A DNA stretch of 64,000 nucleotides from Chryseobacterium luquanense (lineage in GTDB: Bacteria; Bacteroidota; Bacteroidia; Flavobacteriales; Weeksellaceae). Of this stretch, positions 26,254-36,144 are shown piece by piece; positions within the stretch are counted from its first letter, which is position 1, and each line of letters opens with the position of its first letter. A model generated the notes under the pieces. It was not told where the DNA came from, did not search any database, and worked only from the letters and a program-made list of their open reading frames with translations. Position numbers and translations under genes: made by a program. The stretch is from positions 278,996 through 342,995 of the forward strand of contig NZ_JAOVZV010000015.1 of the NCBI RefSeq assembly GCF_026460945.1, read 5' to 3'.

Positions 26254-28743
26254 ATGATAAAAAAAATCACATTCATTATTTCCTGCCTGTTCTTGCAAAT
26301 GCTATTTTCTCAAAAATCAGATCCGATATATTATGATAAAGATTGGGAAGTTACTACAAAGGCAAATGCTTCTTATTATCGACTCATGCCTTTGAAACAA
26401 ATCGGCGAGTTGGCTTTGCTTCACGATTTTTATATCAACGGAACTCAGCAGTTTGAAGGCTACACTTTGAAGGCTAATGAAAATGCATACGTTGGTGATA
26501 TTATTTGGTACGACGAAAGTGGAAATGATGAAAATTTTAAACAATATCGCAATGATACAAAGAACCTTACCTTATTATATTATCACAGCAATGGCAAAAT
26601 CCGGAAAAAAGTTCAGTATAAAAACGGAGTAAAAGATGGTGAAGCCATAATTTACGCAACCGATGGAATGGTTTTAATGAAAGGGATTTATGCAAAAGGC
26701 AAACCTGAAAGCGGAAGTTTTGAAAGAGTAAGACAAAGTGATGACTACGATTATAATTCAACTAGTGAAGAAGGTACAGACGGTAAAATTCTGGAGACGG
26801 CTGAAGGGGTAATGGTTTCGCCTCCGCCTCCAGTAGATGTTCAGACAACAACTGTTGAACCTCAAACGGTAGAAATGGCAGTCTATGAAGGTGAAAATCT
26901 TTTGAAAAGCAAGAAAAACAGAAAAACCGTTTCAGAAAAAATATTTTGGGTCAACTCAAAGCAATTGGCTCAGGAAACGGTTTATGAAATCGGCGCGTAT
27001 GATTTTAAACCTACTGCTAGAAAAAATTACTATAAAACCGGGAAATTGGTTCAGTCTTTAAATGAAACTCAGTTCAAACAATATGGAAATGACATTGAAA
27101 ACGGCGCTGAATATCAATATTATCTTCAAAATAACTTTGCGACCGGTATTAAGTCTGTTTCAGATTTTAGTAAAGGTGAAAAGTCAGGGAAAGAGATCGT
27201 TTATTTTCCAGATGGAAATGTTTCTTTCGAAACCAATTATAAAAATGGCTTAAAAGATGGTGAGGAAACTGTTTTTAATGAAAATAAAACGGTGAAAAGT
27301 AAGCGGGTTTATAAAGAAGGGAAATCTTTTAATGGAAATTTTGACGAAAGGGTAGGCGGTATGTACGTCAGCCAAAATTATACAGATGGTGTAAAAGAAG
27401 GTGAGGCAATTGCTTTAGATGAAGAAAAGCAAATAGTTGCAAAAGGAATTTACAAAAACGGAAAACCTTTTAACGGAACTTTTATTGAAGGTAATGAAGA
27501 TAGTTCTGATAATTATGAGTTGATCAATGTTGAAAACTTCAAAAAAACCGGCTTACAAAAAGTTTTCGGCTACAGATTGGAGAATTTAATTAAAACGTAT
27601 ACGATCAAAGATAATAAACTGAACGGAATGACTACTTTCTATAATGACAGTAAAATAGTGGGAACTTTAGAGTATAAAAATGGCGAACCGTACAACGGAA
27701 ACCTGGTTGAAAGTGAGAAAACTTCGGTTTTCAAAAACGGAAAAATTACAGAAGAGACGTATTTTGAAGATACTTATAATAAGGATAACATTCGGAAGCA
27801 AAAACTGTATGAAAATGGAATTCTCGTAAAGGTTAAAGATTTTTCTTTTGATATTTCAGAAAACCCCCAGGAACTTTATGAAGGTGTTTTTAAAAATGGA
27901 AAACCTTATTCCGGATACTTTGAAACTGAATATAACAGAGAATTTAAGCAAGTCAATTATTTTGAAAACGGAATTTTGAAATTTCAATATTCAAACGATT
28001 ATCTGAAAAATATGGATAATTTCAGACATCAGTCTTATGATATTAAATCTACGTATAAAGACGGAAAAATATACGATGGCATAGAATATAAGCTAGATGA
28101 AAAACAATTTATCTCAAGATATTGGAAGAGTGGAGTTTTACAAAGTTTCGACTGGGATTTGTTTGCAGTGCATTATTTCAACAGACTTCATTTTGAACTG
28201 AAAAATAATACGATTGAAATCAGCGATATGCAGGCAAACAGAAAGGCTGAAATTAAAATTGACCCATCCAAAAACACGTTTAACAAACAGCTTTCTATCG
28301 GTGGAAAAGTAGTTGACGGTACCAAAAAAGATTATCTGGATTCAAAGTATAAAGAAAGCATTATTGTTTATTGCGAGAAAGACGGAAAAATTGTCTCAAG
28401 TACCGTAAATCCAATGGATGAATCGATGGAGCCGATGGAAGGAACGGAATTGTTCTACAAAGTTTATGCAATGGTGAACGAAACTTCAGGTCTTCAGGAT
28501 AATTTCAATAGGTTGGCAGAGAAAATTTCAGGCGACAAATTCATTGAAGAAACCGACGAAAACCGTATCATCACGGGAATTCAGATGGATGCTGAAGGAA
28601 AACCCAAAGACGGAATTCTAATTACTCCCAAACAAAATAATACGTATACTGTACAATTCTATATGAATAGAAAACTGATGAAAACAGTAGAAAAAGTTAC
28701 CGTAGAAAAAATCGAGACCGTAATTAAGAATATAGATGATTAA
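26254..28743 (+). CDS. Large secreted MORN/YwqK-type repeat protein
   Basis: 829 residues with a signal peptide (about residues 1-19). It carries at least ten copies of a ~23-residue repeat of the pattern hhxYxNGxxxGxxxxY (for example VQYKNGVKDGEAIIY, TNYKNGLKDGEETVF, GIYKNGKPFNGTF), as in MORN and 'YwqK antitoxin' repeats. A Pro-rich insert (PPPPVDVQTTTVEP) interrupts the array near residue 190. The C-terminal ~150 residues are repeat-free. No enzymatic motif. The name YwqK antitoxin is a family label only; nothing here indicates a toxin partner. Confidence 0.75.
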   Translation: MIKKITFIISCLFLQMLFSQKSDPIYYDKDWEVTTKANASYYRLMPLKQIGELALLHDFYINGTQQFEGYTLKANENAYVGDIIWYDESGNDENFKQYRNDTKNLTLLYYHSNGKIRKKVQYKNGVKDGEAIIYATDGMVLMKGIYAKGKPESGSFERVRQSDDYDYNSTSEEGTDGKILETAEGVMVSPPPPVDVQTTTVEPQTVEMAVYEGENLLKSKKNRKTVSEKIFWVNSKQLAQETVYEIGAYDFKPTARKNYYKTGKLVQSLNETQFKQYGNDIENGAEYQYYLQNNFATGIKSVSDFSKGEKSGKEIVYFPDGNVSFETNYKNGLKDGEETVFNENKTVKSKRVYKEGKSFNGNFDERVGGMYVSQNYTDGVKEGEAIALDEEKQIVAKGIYKNGKPFNGTFIEGNEDSSDNYELINVENFKKTGLQKVFGYRLENLIKTYTIKDNKLNGMTTFYNDSKIVGTLEYKNGEPYNGNLVESEKTSVFKNGKITEETYFEDTYNKDNIRKQKLYENGILVKVKDFSFDISENPQELYEGVFKNGKPYSGYFETEYNREFKQVNYFENGILKFQYSNDYLKNMDNFRHQSYDIKSTYKDGKIYDGIEYKLDEKQFISRYWKSGVLQSFDWDLFAVHYFNRLHFELKNNTIEISDMQANRKAEIKIDPSKNTFNKQLSIGGKVVDGTKKDYLDSKYKESIIVYCEKDGKIVSSTVNPMDESMEPMEGTELFYKVYAMVNETSGLQDNFNRLAEKISGDKFIEETDENRIITGIQMDAEGKPKDGILITPKQNNTYTVQFYMNRKLMKTVEKVTVEKIETVIKNIDD

Positions 28744-28919
28744 TTACGGAAGCAATATGAATAAAACTTATTCCAAAATTCTTTCTCAATAGAAACGTAA
28801 ATATTAATTTTAAGTCGTTTAAAAATTTAGTTTAAAATGTAATTGTTTGGTTTAAAGTTCTTTAAATCATTAAAATTATTTTCCGTAACTTAGCAGACTT
28901 TTTATAAAAAATTTAATAT

Positions 28920-30611
28920 ATGACAAATTCTAGAGCAAGAGAAACCACCGAGGCAATTGAAAGACTATACATTTCTATGAGACACCTGTTTTATAGAGGT
29001 TTTTTCAAGCCAAGCGGAGTTTCCGGAGAAAGCATTAGAAGTTTGTTGAAGACGATCAATCCCGAGATTTACGGTACCATGAGCGTTCCAAGCAAGTTGG
29101 AGCTTGATGGTTTGATGTATGTTTTAGACAGACTTCCGGAAGGAATAGAAGAATGTGCTTTCATTCATCTTACATCAGACGAAGGCTTTGATAAAGGGAG
29201 TTTTGAGCCGATCGTTCCTAAGAAAAGAAGGAGAAACTGTTACCGTATCGACGAACATCAGATGAATATCGAAGTTCTTTTGGGACGTTCAGAAATCTAT
29301 GATATCCTTACCCACTTAACATTCTTATTTATAGAAGCCGATAAAATCCGTAATCTCGCATTTATTCAGGATGAAAACTGGAAGCCGACACGTGCTTTCA
29401 AAATCATTGAAGAAGTGGTAAAGGGCGAGAAAAAATTCAGCAGAAGAGAAAAAGAAGTCGCATTGATTCACCTTTCTTCTTTAATAGGAAGAACTTTTGA
29501 TGAAACTTTAAATGCCTACAATACGTTTGGTGACGATGAAAATCCGGACAGATTATTCAAAATCATTTACCATTTAGGAAAAGTGAGTCTGGAAGATGCC
29601 AAACAAAGCCGTGAGCGTGAGATTTATTTCAGTGCTATTTTAAAAGAAAGAGTCGGTCACCACTATTTCGGAGAAAAGTGGGCTCACAAAGTGAAAGAAG
29701 TTTTATTTGAAAACGACCTTCACATGCGTCCGTTACACATTATTTCTGCGAATATGCATTCGGTGAAAAATATGTTGTACAGCAATGATGCTTTAAAGAA
29801 AAAAGATCCGAAAGATGTTGATTACAAACTCTACGGAGAAATTTCAGATAAAAAAGATCTTCGTGACAAAGTTTCAAAATACGCTTTGGAAGAAGGTTTA
29901 GTTTACATCAATGACAAAAGCGGAAGTAATATCGATGTTCAGATCATCGATTTAAGCAAAACCAATCTTAAAAACACGCCGTTCGGTCACTTGAAATACG
30001 ATGGTGACGATGTGATCATGGTTTTCGATTATGCATTTGGCGAACAGGCTTTTGAGGTGATGGATGAATTACTGAGACCTTTCGAGCAAAAAGGAGAAGT
30101 ATACATGATGAAAGTAAAATCTGTTTCCATCATGGGGAAAGCGGGAATTCTCGCTGGTGGAAAAGGTGATATTATGATTCCTACTTCCCATATTTTTGAA
30201 GGAACGGCAGATAATTATCCGTTTGAAAATGCTCTGAAGCTGGAAGATTTTAAAGATGATGAATTGCAGGCATTCGAAGGACCGATGATTACGGTTTTGG
30301 GAACGTCACTTCAGAACAGAGACATTCTTTCTTATTTTATGAACACTTCATGGAAGGCCATCGGACTTGAAATGGAAGGTGCACATTACCAGAAAGCGAT
30401 TCAGGTAGCATCTAAAATCAGACATCATATCGCACCGGACTTATTTGTAAGTTACGCTTACTACGCTTCAGATAATCCTTTGGAAACTGGAGCTACGCTT
30501 TCATCAGGTGGATTAGGACTGACCGGTGTAAAACCTACGTATCTGATTACTTTAAGAATCCTGGAAAAGATTTTACAAAGCGGAAAGAAAGAGATTTCTT
30601 CTAAAAAATAA
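28920..30611 (+). CDS. Conserved Bacteroidota protein with nucleoside-phosphorylase-like C-terminal region
   Basis: 563 residues, no signal or TM. I recall it as a conserved hypothetical of Bacteroidota (possibly DUF6909; low certainty about the label). The N-terminal ~280 residues are helical and rich in charged residues (RRRNC, SRREKEVALIHL). The C-terminal ~250 residues show a nucleoside-phosphorylase-like series: SIMGKAGILAGGKGDIMIPTSHIFEGT, then GLEMEGAHY and a late AYYASDNPLETG, reminiscent of G-x-A-G-G...GD, the MEG/MEA substrate motif and the catalytic Asp loop of MTAN/PNP enzymes. Function unproven. Monocistronic with a strong terminator. Confidence 0.65.
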   Translation: MTNSRARETTEAIERLYISMRHLFYRGFFKPSGVSGESIRSLLKTINPEIYGTMSVPSKLELDGLMYVLDRLPEGIEECAFIHLTSDEGFDKGSFEPIVPKKRRRNCYRIDEHQMNIEVLLGRSEIYDILTHLTFLFIEADKIRNLAFIQDENWKPTRAFKIIEEVVKGEKKFSRREKEVALIHLSSLIGRTFDETLNAYNTFGDDENPDRLFKIIYHLGKVSLEDAKQSREREIYFSAILKERVGHHYFGEKWAHKVKEVLFENDLHMRPLHIISANMHSVKNMLYSNDALKKKDPKDVDYKLYGEISDKKDLRDKVSKYALEEGLVYINDKSGSNIDVQIIDLSKTNLKNTPFGHLKYDGDDVIMVFDYAFGEQAFEVMDELLRPFEQKGEVYMMKVKSVSIMGKAGILAGGKGDIMIPTSHIFEGTADNYPFENALKLEDFKDDELQAFEGPMITVLGTSLQNRDILSYFMNTSWKAIGLEMEGAHYQKAIQVASKIRHHIAPDLFVSYAYYASDNPLETGATLSSGGLGLTGVKPTYLITLRILEKILQSGKKEISSKK

Positions 30612-30634
30612 ATCTGATTATACAGAATACATTT

Positions 30635-30672
30635 AATCCTTCAAGGTTTGTAAACTTTGAAGGATTTTTTTT
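30635..30672 (+). terminator. Rho-independent terminator after the 28920-30611 gene
   Basis: 15-bp stem AATCCTTCAAGGTTT / AAACTTTGAAGGATT with one G-U pair, 2-nt loop region and a run of T. Confidence 0.85.
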
Positions 30673-30844
30673 AGGGTTTAATTGTTACCAACCTTGTCAA
30701 GGTTACTTAGAAAATGATATAGTTTCATTTGTGAATTCGAGGCGTGACGTTTTTTGGTTATTTAAAAAAGAATCTGTGAAAATCCGTGTAATCTTTGGGA
30801 AACTCAAAAAAATATTATCTTTAAGATATTTAAATGTAAAAGAA

Positions 30845-31309
30845 ATGAGTACACCCTCACAGTTAGCCAAAAGATTTCGTGAAGTTTTATTGGATGGAAA
30901 ATGGATTGCCAACACCAATTTTAAAGATCAGCTTTCAGATGTAACATGGCAACATGCAAACACGAAAATTGCCAATCTCAATACCATTGCTATGCTCACA
31001 TTTCACATCGATTATTATATTGCCGGAATTCTCAATGTTTTCGAAGGTGGAAATTTGGAAATCAGAGATCAGTTCAGCTTTGATCTTCCACCGATTGAAT
31101 CTCAGCAGCAATGGGAAGCGCTCTTAAATAAATTATGGAACGATTCTGAAAAGTTCGCAAATTTATTAGAACAGTTGCCAGATTCTAAATTGGATGAAGT
31201 CTTTGTCGATGAAAAATATGGAACGTATTTAAGAAATATTGACGGAATGATTGAACATGCTTATTATCATTTGGGACAAATTGTTTTAATTAAAAAAATA
31301 ATGAATTAA
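30845..31309 (+). CDS. DinB-like four-helix protein (DUF1572 type)
   Basis: About 154 residues from the start at 30845 (MSTPSQLAKRFREVLLDG). The open frame begins at 30731, but that extension is basic and non-conserved in character, and the window there contains an intergenic sequence of the 'AATCTGTGAAAATCCGTG' kind. Seen: three His at positions typical of DinB metal sites (MLTFHIDYY, then IEHAYYHLGQI). DinB-fold proteins are usually metal-dependent thiol transferases or uncharacterised; substrate unknown. Confidence 0.75.
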   Translation: MSTPSQLAKRFREVLLDGKWIANTNFKDQLSDVTWQHANTKIANLNTIAMLTFHIDYYIAGILNVFEGGNLEIRDQFSFDLPPIESQQQWEALLNKLWNDSEKFANLLEQLPDSKLDEVFVDEKYGTYLRNIDGMIEHAYYHLGQIVLIKKIMN

Positions 31310-31515
31310 ACATTAATGACGCTAATCTCTTTTATGTAGATAACACAAATTGGCAGTGTTAATTTGTGCTTTCATGAGTAAAATTTTTATTTAAATATTC
31401 TGCGAAAATCTTCAAAGAAATAATTTAACAATCAAAATTCATCTAAACCTCAACAAAACTCCATTTTTGAGGCTTTTTTAAAAATTTCTTACCTTTAGAC
31501 AAATAAAATTTATCA

Positions 31516-33357
31516 ATGAAAAAATCGTTAATCATCCTTTGTGTGTTTGTAATTTCGCAGTTTCAGGCTCAGCAAAAAGCCTATTATCAGCAGGCTGCAC
31601 AATATAAAATGGATATCGACGTCAATGCAGAAGAATTTACTTATCAGGGAACTCAAACTTTAAAATACCAAAATAATTCGCCTGACGAACTCGATGTTGT
31701 GTACTTTCATTTATACTGGAATGCATTTAAACCCAATTCTATGATGGATCAAAGAGTAGCAAGTCAGGGAAAAAACGGTGATTCCAGATTACAGAAAGAC
31801 GGAATTTCCAGATTGGCAGCAATTCCTAAAAACGAAGAAGGTGCGCAAAACATTCATTGGATTAAGCAAAACGGAAAGAATTTAAAGTTTGAAATTCAGG
31901 AAACCGTGATGAAAGTATATTTAGATAAGCCGGTTAAAGCTCGTTCAAAAACAACTTTTACCATGGAATGGGATGCTGTAATTCCGCAACAAATCAGAAG
32001 AGCGGGAAGAGATAACCGTGAAGGTATTGATATGACAATGACACAATGGTTTCCTAAAATCGCAGAATATGATTATGATGGATGGGCAACTTTCGATTAT
32101 GTGGGAAGAGAATTTCATGCACCTTTTGCAGACTTTGATGTAACGATTAAAATCAATAAAGATTATATTGTCGGAGCAGGAGGAACACTTTTAAATCCTA
32201 CAGAAGTAAAAGGATATGATTCTTCAGCGCAGATTAAAACCGACCAAAATAAAGCAATCTGGAAATGGAAAGCTAAAAACATGCTCGATTTTGCCTGGGC
32301 TGCAGACCGAGATTATTCGGTAGAAAGTTTTGAGGTTCCGCAAGGTCCGAAAGTATATTTCGTCTATCAGAAAAACGATAAAACAAAAGCATGGGGCGAA
32401 GCAAAACCTTATGTAACAAAATATTTCCAAATCATGAATTCTAAATTCGGGAAATATGCTTATCCTTCTTACGCATTCATCCAAGGTGGAGATGGCGGAA
32501 TGGAATACGGAATGTGTACCATGATTTTGGGTGAAGCAAAAAATATTGAAGATTTAATGGGATTGATGGCTCACGAAGGTTCGCACTCTTGGTATCAGCA
32601 AATGTTGGCAACCAACGAACCGACAAGACCGTGGATGGATGAAGGTTTTACAAGTTATGCTGAAAGTTACGTGATGTATCAGTTGTTTCCACCAAAAGAT
32701 AACAGACCGAATGCTTTCGTTGAAAAAGTAGATGCTTATAGAAAGTTTATCAAAAAAGGAATTGAGGAGCCTGCAGTTTGGTTGGGCGATCATCATGATA
32801 ACGGGACAGCATATTCTTATGCGAGTTATGTGAAAGGAGAATTATACTTGGTACAGTTAGGTTACATTGTTGGAGAAGAAAATTTATCTAAAATTATGAC
32901 CGAGTATTTCAAAGAATGGAGCATGAAACATCCTACCGACAGAGATTTCTTACACATCGCACAGAAAATTTCTGGCATGGATTTGAAATGGTTCTATCAT
33001 TATTGGATCAACACCACAAAAACCATCGATTATGGAATTAAAGATGTGCAGTATGGTGCTCAGTCAACAACGATAACTTTAATTAATAATAGTCAGGTTC
33101 CTATGCCTATTGACTTTTCTGTAATTACTTCAGATAAAAAAATAGTGAATTATCAGATTCCGTTAAATATGACGCATGCCTGGAAAACCAAAGATGCTTT
33201 CGGAGAATTTACTACTTTGAAATATTGGCCATGGACGCAAAAAGAATATACGTTTACCATACCTTATAACAAATCTCAACTGAGCGTTTTAGGAATAGAT
33301 CCTAGTCAAAGATTAGCTGATGTAAATCCTGAAGATAATTTTGTTGAAGTGAAGTAA
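31516..33357 (+). CDS. M1 family zinc aminopeptidase, secreted
   Basis: 613 residues with a signal peptide (MKKSLIILCVFVISQFQAQ). The gluzincin motif is HEGSHSW followed 18 residues later by DEGFTSYAE (third Zn ligand Glu). The exopeptidase signature GxMEN appears as GGMEYGM, with Tyr for Asn. N-terminal beta-saddle domain and a C-terminal beta domain (about 500-613). Likely periplasmic or surface peptide digestion. Monocistronic. Confidence 0.92.
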   Translation: MKKSLIILCVFVISQFQAQQKAYYQQAAQYKMDIDVNAEEFTYQGTQTLKYQNNSPDELDVVYFHLYWNAFKPNSMMDQRVASQGKNGDSRLQKDGISRLAAIPKNEEGAQNIHWIKQNGKNLKFEIQETVMKVYLDKPVKARSKTTFTMEWDAVIPQQIRRAGRDNREGIDMTMTQWFPKIAEYDYDGWATFDYVGREFHAPFADFDVTIKINKDYIVGAGGTLLNPTEVKGYDSSAQIKTDQNKAIWKWKAKNMLDFAWAADRDYSVESFEVPQGPKVYFVYQKNDKTKAWGEAKPYVTKYFQIMNSKFGKYAYPSYAFIQGGDGGMEYGMCTMILGEAKNIEDLMGLMAHEGSHSWYQQMLATNEPTRPWMDEGFTSYAESYVMYQLFPPKDNRPNAFVEKVDAYRKFIKKGIEEPAVWLGDHHDNGTAYSYASYVKGELYLVQLGYIVGEENLSKIMTEYFKEWSMKHPTDRDFLHIAQKISGMDLKWFYHYWINTTKTIDYGIKDVQYGAQSTTITLINNSQVPMPIDFSVITSDKKIVNYQIPLNMTHAWKTKDAFGEFTTLKYWPWTQKEYTFTIPYNKSQLSVLGIDPSQRLADVNPEDNFVEVK

Positions 33358-33383
33358 TTTAATAATGGTGTTGAAACACCGTC

Positions 33384-33422
33384 ACTTCGAGTAGATTTTT
33401 GAAAAAAATCGTATCGAGAAGT
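33384..33422. repeat. Imperfect palindrome of the CTTCGAG...ATCGAGAAG type
   Basis: ACTTCGAGTAGATTTTT / AAAAATCGTATCGAGAAGT with a short loop, just after a small perfect hairpin GGTGTT-GA-AACACC (33367-33380). I recall the same style of palindrome as common between genes in Chryseobacterium-like genomes; only one copy is evident here. Confidence 0.55.
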
Positions 33423-33432
33423 AATAATAAAT

Positions 33433-33463
33433 AAAATGCCCGAAGAAACTCTTCGGGCATTTT
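33433..33463. terminator. Bidirectional terminator between the M1 peptidase and XRE genes
   Basis: Perfect 14-bp stem AAAATGCCCGAAGA / TCTTCGGGCATTTT with a 3-nt loop, flanked by A and T runs. Confidence 0.88.
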
Positions 33464-33465
33464 GT

Positions 33466-33855
33466 TTATATATTCTTTAGTTGTTCTATTTCATTTCTCA
33501 GCCGTTGGTTTTCTTCTTTTAGGAAAGTAATTTGATCTAAAAGACTTTCTGTAAGCTTATCAGAACCATTGTAGTTATTGGTTTGATTTTGAATCATATT
33601 ATTACTTGAGTTTTCATTCGATGTGTTTTCCTTATTTATTTGTGTGTAACCTTCTTCCGGTTTTAGAATATCATCCAATTCCACATTAAGCGAAGTGCAG
33701 ATATTTTCAATATGATTAATCCATGAGTTGGTTTCTCCGTTTTCTATTCTTTGATAAGTAGAGCGTGAGATGTGGAGCTTTTCTGCAAGCTCTTCCTGAG
33801 AAAAACCTCGTTCTTCTCTGTATGATCTTATTCTTTTGCCTATGCTTGTATTCAT
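33466..33855 (-). CDS. XRE-family helix-turn-helix regulator
   Basis: About 129 residues. HTH at residues about 4-60 (GKRIRSYREERGFSQEELAEKLHISRSTYQRIENGET), followed by a polar N/S/T-rich linker and a C-terminal coiled coil (LLDQITFLKEENQRLRNEIEQLKNI) for dimerisation. The frame extends to 33948, but a TATATTTG -7 box at 33878-33885 lies within that extension, which favours the start at 33855. Divergent from the JAB-like lipoprotein gene, so it may control that cluster (inference). Confidence 0.87.
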   Translation of the reverse strand: MNTSIGKRIRSYREERGFSQEELAEKLHISRSTYQRIENGETNSWINHIENICTSLNVELDDILKPEEGYTQINKENTSNENSSNNMIQNQTNNYNGSDKLTESLLDQITFLKEENQRLRNEIEQLKNI

Positions 33856-33877
33856 GGATAACCTTTTTTGAGTAGAG

Positions 33878-33885
33878 CAAATATA
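33878..33885 (-). promoter_or_regulatory. -7 element (TATATTTG) of the XRE gene
   Basis: Exact TAnnTTTG match 22 nt before the chosen ATG; used to decide the start. Confidence 0.55.
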
Positions 33886-33945
33886 ATTTTTTTTTCTAAA
33901 AAAATCGTGCATCAAAAATAGGGCATTGCAGTTTGAATTATTTAT

Positions 33946-33957
33946 CACATATTTGTG
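33946..33957. promoter_or_regulatory. Possible operator palindrome between XRE and the lipoprotein gene
   Basis: CACATATTTGTG, a near-palindrome (one central mismatch pair), in the divergent promoter region. A candidate site for the XRE protein; weak evidence. Confidence 0.3.
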
Positions 33958-34004
33958 GAGTTACAAAATATTTATATTTTTAACCCTTTAAAAACAAATG
34001 ATCT

Positions 34005-35618
34005 ATGAAGAAAAATTTATTTCTCAGGCTCTGCCTGATTCTTGTGGTCGCCGTTACTGCTTACTCCTGCAGAACAGACCAATTTCCCGAACAGGAAAAT
34101 TTTAACAACAGCGCTAAATTCCAGCTTACCTCGAAGAGGATTTCTTTAAATGATGCGAAGCACAAAGCCAAACTTTTACTCGAACTGCAAAAAGCGGAAA
34201 AAGAAGTAGAGAAACAAAAGTTGAATATTCAGGGAAAACTCGTAAATATAGGAAACGGAATCAATATTGATACTGATAACGTGATCTATATGGAAAACGG
34301 TCCCGATTTTCATACCTATACATTTAGCGTTATTCGTGACAATACTCCTATCAATGCTCCAATAGAAAATCTTCTTTTAACTCCAAATCCGGATGGAAGT
34401 TACCGGGTGTTTCATATTGTTTTGAATCTCACAGAAGCAGATAAAGGCAAAATTGCCAACAGAGAATATGTAAATTATAAAAATAAAGAGCAGATAACAG
34501 AATTGGCTGGTGTCAATCTTTCTTCACTCAGCCAAAAACAGCTTTGTATTCCGCATTACTATTCCTATCCTGTAAAATGTAAAGATAATCTTCATGAACC
34601 GGGAGAACCATGTGCTTATGCTGGTGAATTTGGGGCCGCTTATTGGGGAAGCATTGTTCTGTATGATTGCTTTGGAGAAGAACCTGCTACGATTATGCCT
34701 ACACCAACTCCTATTAATGGAGGCGGAGGAGGCGGAGGTGAATGCCCAGATTGTCCGGATAATAATACCCCTGTACAATGTGTACAAGCACCTACAGATC
34801 CTACACAAGTGGGAATTGTAGACCCGAATGGCTGTATTATTGGGATGCCTACAGATCCGAATTTGCCAAATTTGGGTGAAAATCCTTGTGAAAAAGCACA
34901 ATTACCTGTAAGTAATGCAAATACTCTTTTAAATGAACCAACTATTTCTGCAGAAGTCTCCTCATTAGAAAATCATGCTGCTAATAGTTTCACAGAGTAT
35001 GGAATGGCAATTATTAATACTGGAACGACAACAATCGCACAAGATCCTTACACTAATAATGACCCAAATGACCCTGGAGCAATAAGTATCAGTATTCCTT
35101 CAGTTGGAGATTTTTTAGCTAATGCACATAGTCATCCTGATCATGGTGCAGCCCCACCGTCTCCTAAAGATTTTTATAATGCTCTTGAAAACTCAAAAAA
35201 CTATCCTACTTTTATGGCAGAATATGTATTCGCACATAATGGTACTAAATATGCTTTCGTTGTAAATGACAAAGCAAAAGCAGAAGCTTTTTTGGCAGCT
35301 TACCCTCTCTCAAGTACTACAATAACTGTGGACGGCAAAAGAGTGTTTAGTAAAAATTCTCAAGTGGGAAAAGACTTTATTGAGATATTAGAACATTATA
35401 CAGAAGGGAGGCTACCAAATTACTCAGGAGTAGACCAAAATGATGGTTTAGAGTCTGCATATGCGATGATTTTACAAAAGTATGATGCTGGAGTAAGTTT
35501 GGCAAAAACGGATGCTAACGGAACTCTTAGACCGCTTCGCTTAGTGTCTTTTAGGTATACCATTCCTGCATCAGGAGGCAAGAAAATTACCGGATATAAG
35601 GCTGAACCATGCCTATAA
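34005..35618 (+). CDS. Lipoprotein with C-terminal JAB/JAMM-like metallopeptidase domain
   Basis: 537 residues. Lipoprotein signal (TAYSC, Cys22); an N-terminal domain (about 30-220) with a helical charged stretch; a Gly8-type linker after PTPTPI (about 235-250) with CPDCPD; then a C-terminal domain from about 300. It has FTEYGMAI (possible metal Glu), NAHSHPDHGAAPPSPKD with His375, His377, Ser386 and Asp389, the JAMM pattern H-x-H...S-x-x-D with one residue more than the canonical spacing. A modular N-terminus, Gly linker and JAB-like tip resemble polymorphic-toxin architecture; three small lipoprotein genes follow. Activity and target unknown. Confidence 0.7.
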   Translation: MKKNLFLRLCLILVVAVTAYSCRTDQFPEQENFNNSAKFQLTSKRISLNDAKHKAKLLLELQKAEKEVEKQKLNIQGKLVNIGNGINIDTDNVIYMENGPDFHTYTFSVIRDNTPINAPIENLLLTPNPDGSYRVFHIVLNLTEADKGKIANREYVNYKNKEQITELAGVNLSSLSQKQLCIPHYYSYPVKCKDNLHEPGEPCAYAGEFGAAYWGSIVLYDCFGEEPATIMPTPTPINGGGGGGGECPDCPDNNTPVQCVQAPTDPTQVGIVDPNGCIIGMPTDPNLPNLGENPCEKAQLPVSNANTLLNEPTISAEVSSLENHAANSFTEYGMAIINTGTTTIAQDPYTNNDPNDPGAISISIPSVGDFLANAHSHPDHGAAPPSPKDFYNALENSKNYPTFMAEYVFAHNGTKYAFVVNDKAKAEAFLAAYPLSSTTITVDGKRVFSKNSQVGKDFIEILEHYTEGRLPNYSGVDQNDGLESAYAMILQKYDAGVSLAKTDANGTLRPLRLVSFRYTIPASGGKKITGYKAEPCL

Positions 35619-35640
35619 CTAATTTAATATATTTACACTT

Positions 35641-36144
35641 ATGAAAACAAAACTTATTATACTCTTAGGATTTTTTTATTTCACTTCTTGCATGGCACAA
35701 ATCCCAGATGAACCAATGACAATTGCAGAGTATCCTACATTTTACACCCAAACCGTCAATAAACTTAATAATATAATTCCTAATAAAGCCAATTATTATG
35801 GACAGCCACTTTCGGTTTTTTTACAGGCTTTAAGTCAAAATAATATTATTGTTAAAAAATATGAACCTGGTCCTTTTAACGGTGCTAAATTATTAAAATT
35901 AAGTTTTTTTTGGAATATGGATGTTCGAAAGTGGGCTATGGATGGTAATTATGCTGAACCTCAAATAAATATCTATTTTCAACAGCCTTTTAATTACCAA
36001 CAAGCCATGACAATGATGAGTACCAACGGTTATCACTCTTATTGGAACCCCCAAGCAGAAAACTTTTTCAAAGACTTGGTTATAGAAAAAATAGAATTCT
36101 GGTATGTAAGAGGATTGACAGATAATAGTGCGAATCCTAAGTAA
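35641..36144 (+). CDS. Small secreted/lipoprotein of unknown function downstream of the JAB-like protein
   Basis: 167 residues with signal MKTKLIILLGFFYFTSCMAQ; the Cys in TSC makes a lipobox plausible. No known motif; aromatic-rich (FFWNMDVRKWAMDGNY, NGYHSYWNPQ). It begins 22 bp after the JAB-like gene and overlaps the next gene by 1 bp (TAATG), so they are an operon. Position fits an immunity or accessory protein (inference). Confidence 0.65.
   Translation: MKTKLIILLGFFYFTSCMAQIPDEPMTIAEYPTFYTQTVNKLNNIIPNKANYYGQPLSVFLQALSQNNIIVKKYEPGPFNGAKLLKLSFFWNMDVRKWAMDGNYAEPQINIYFQQPFNYQQAMTMMSTNGYHSYWNPQAENFFKDLVIEKIEFWYVRGLTDNSANPK

Noticed and set aside
26254..28743. Reading the YwqK/MORN protein as the antitoxin of a toxin-antitoxin pair
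   Set aside because: The name comes from repeat similarity only; it has a signal peptide and no adjacent toxin-like gene.
30731..30844. Longer N-terminus for the DinB-like protein
   Set aside because: The segment is basic and contains an intergenic-style repeat; the domain begins at the ATG at 30845.
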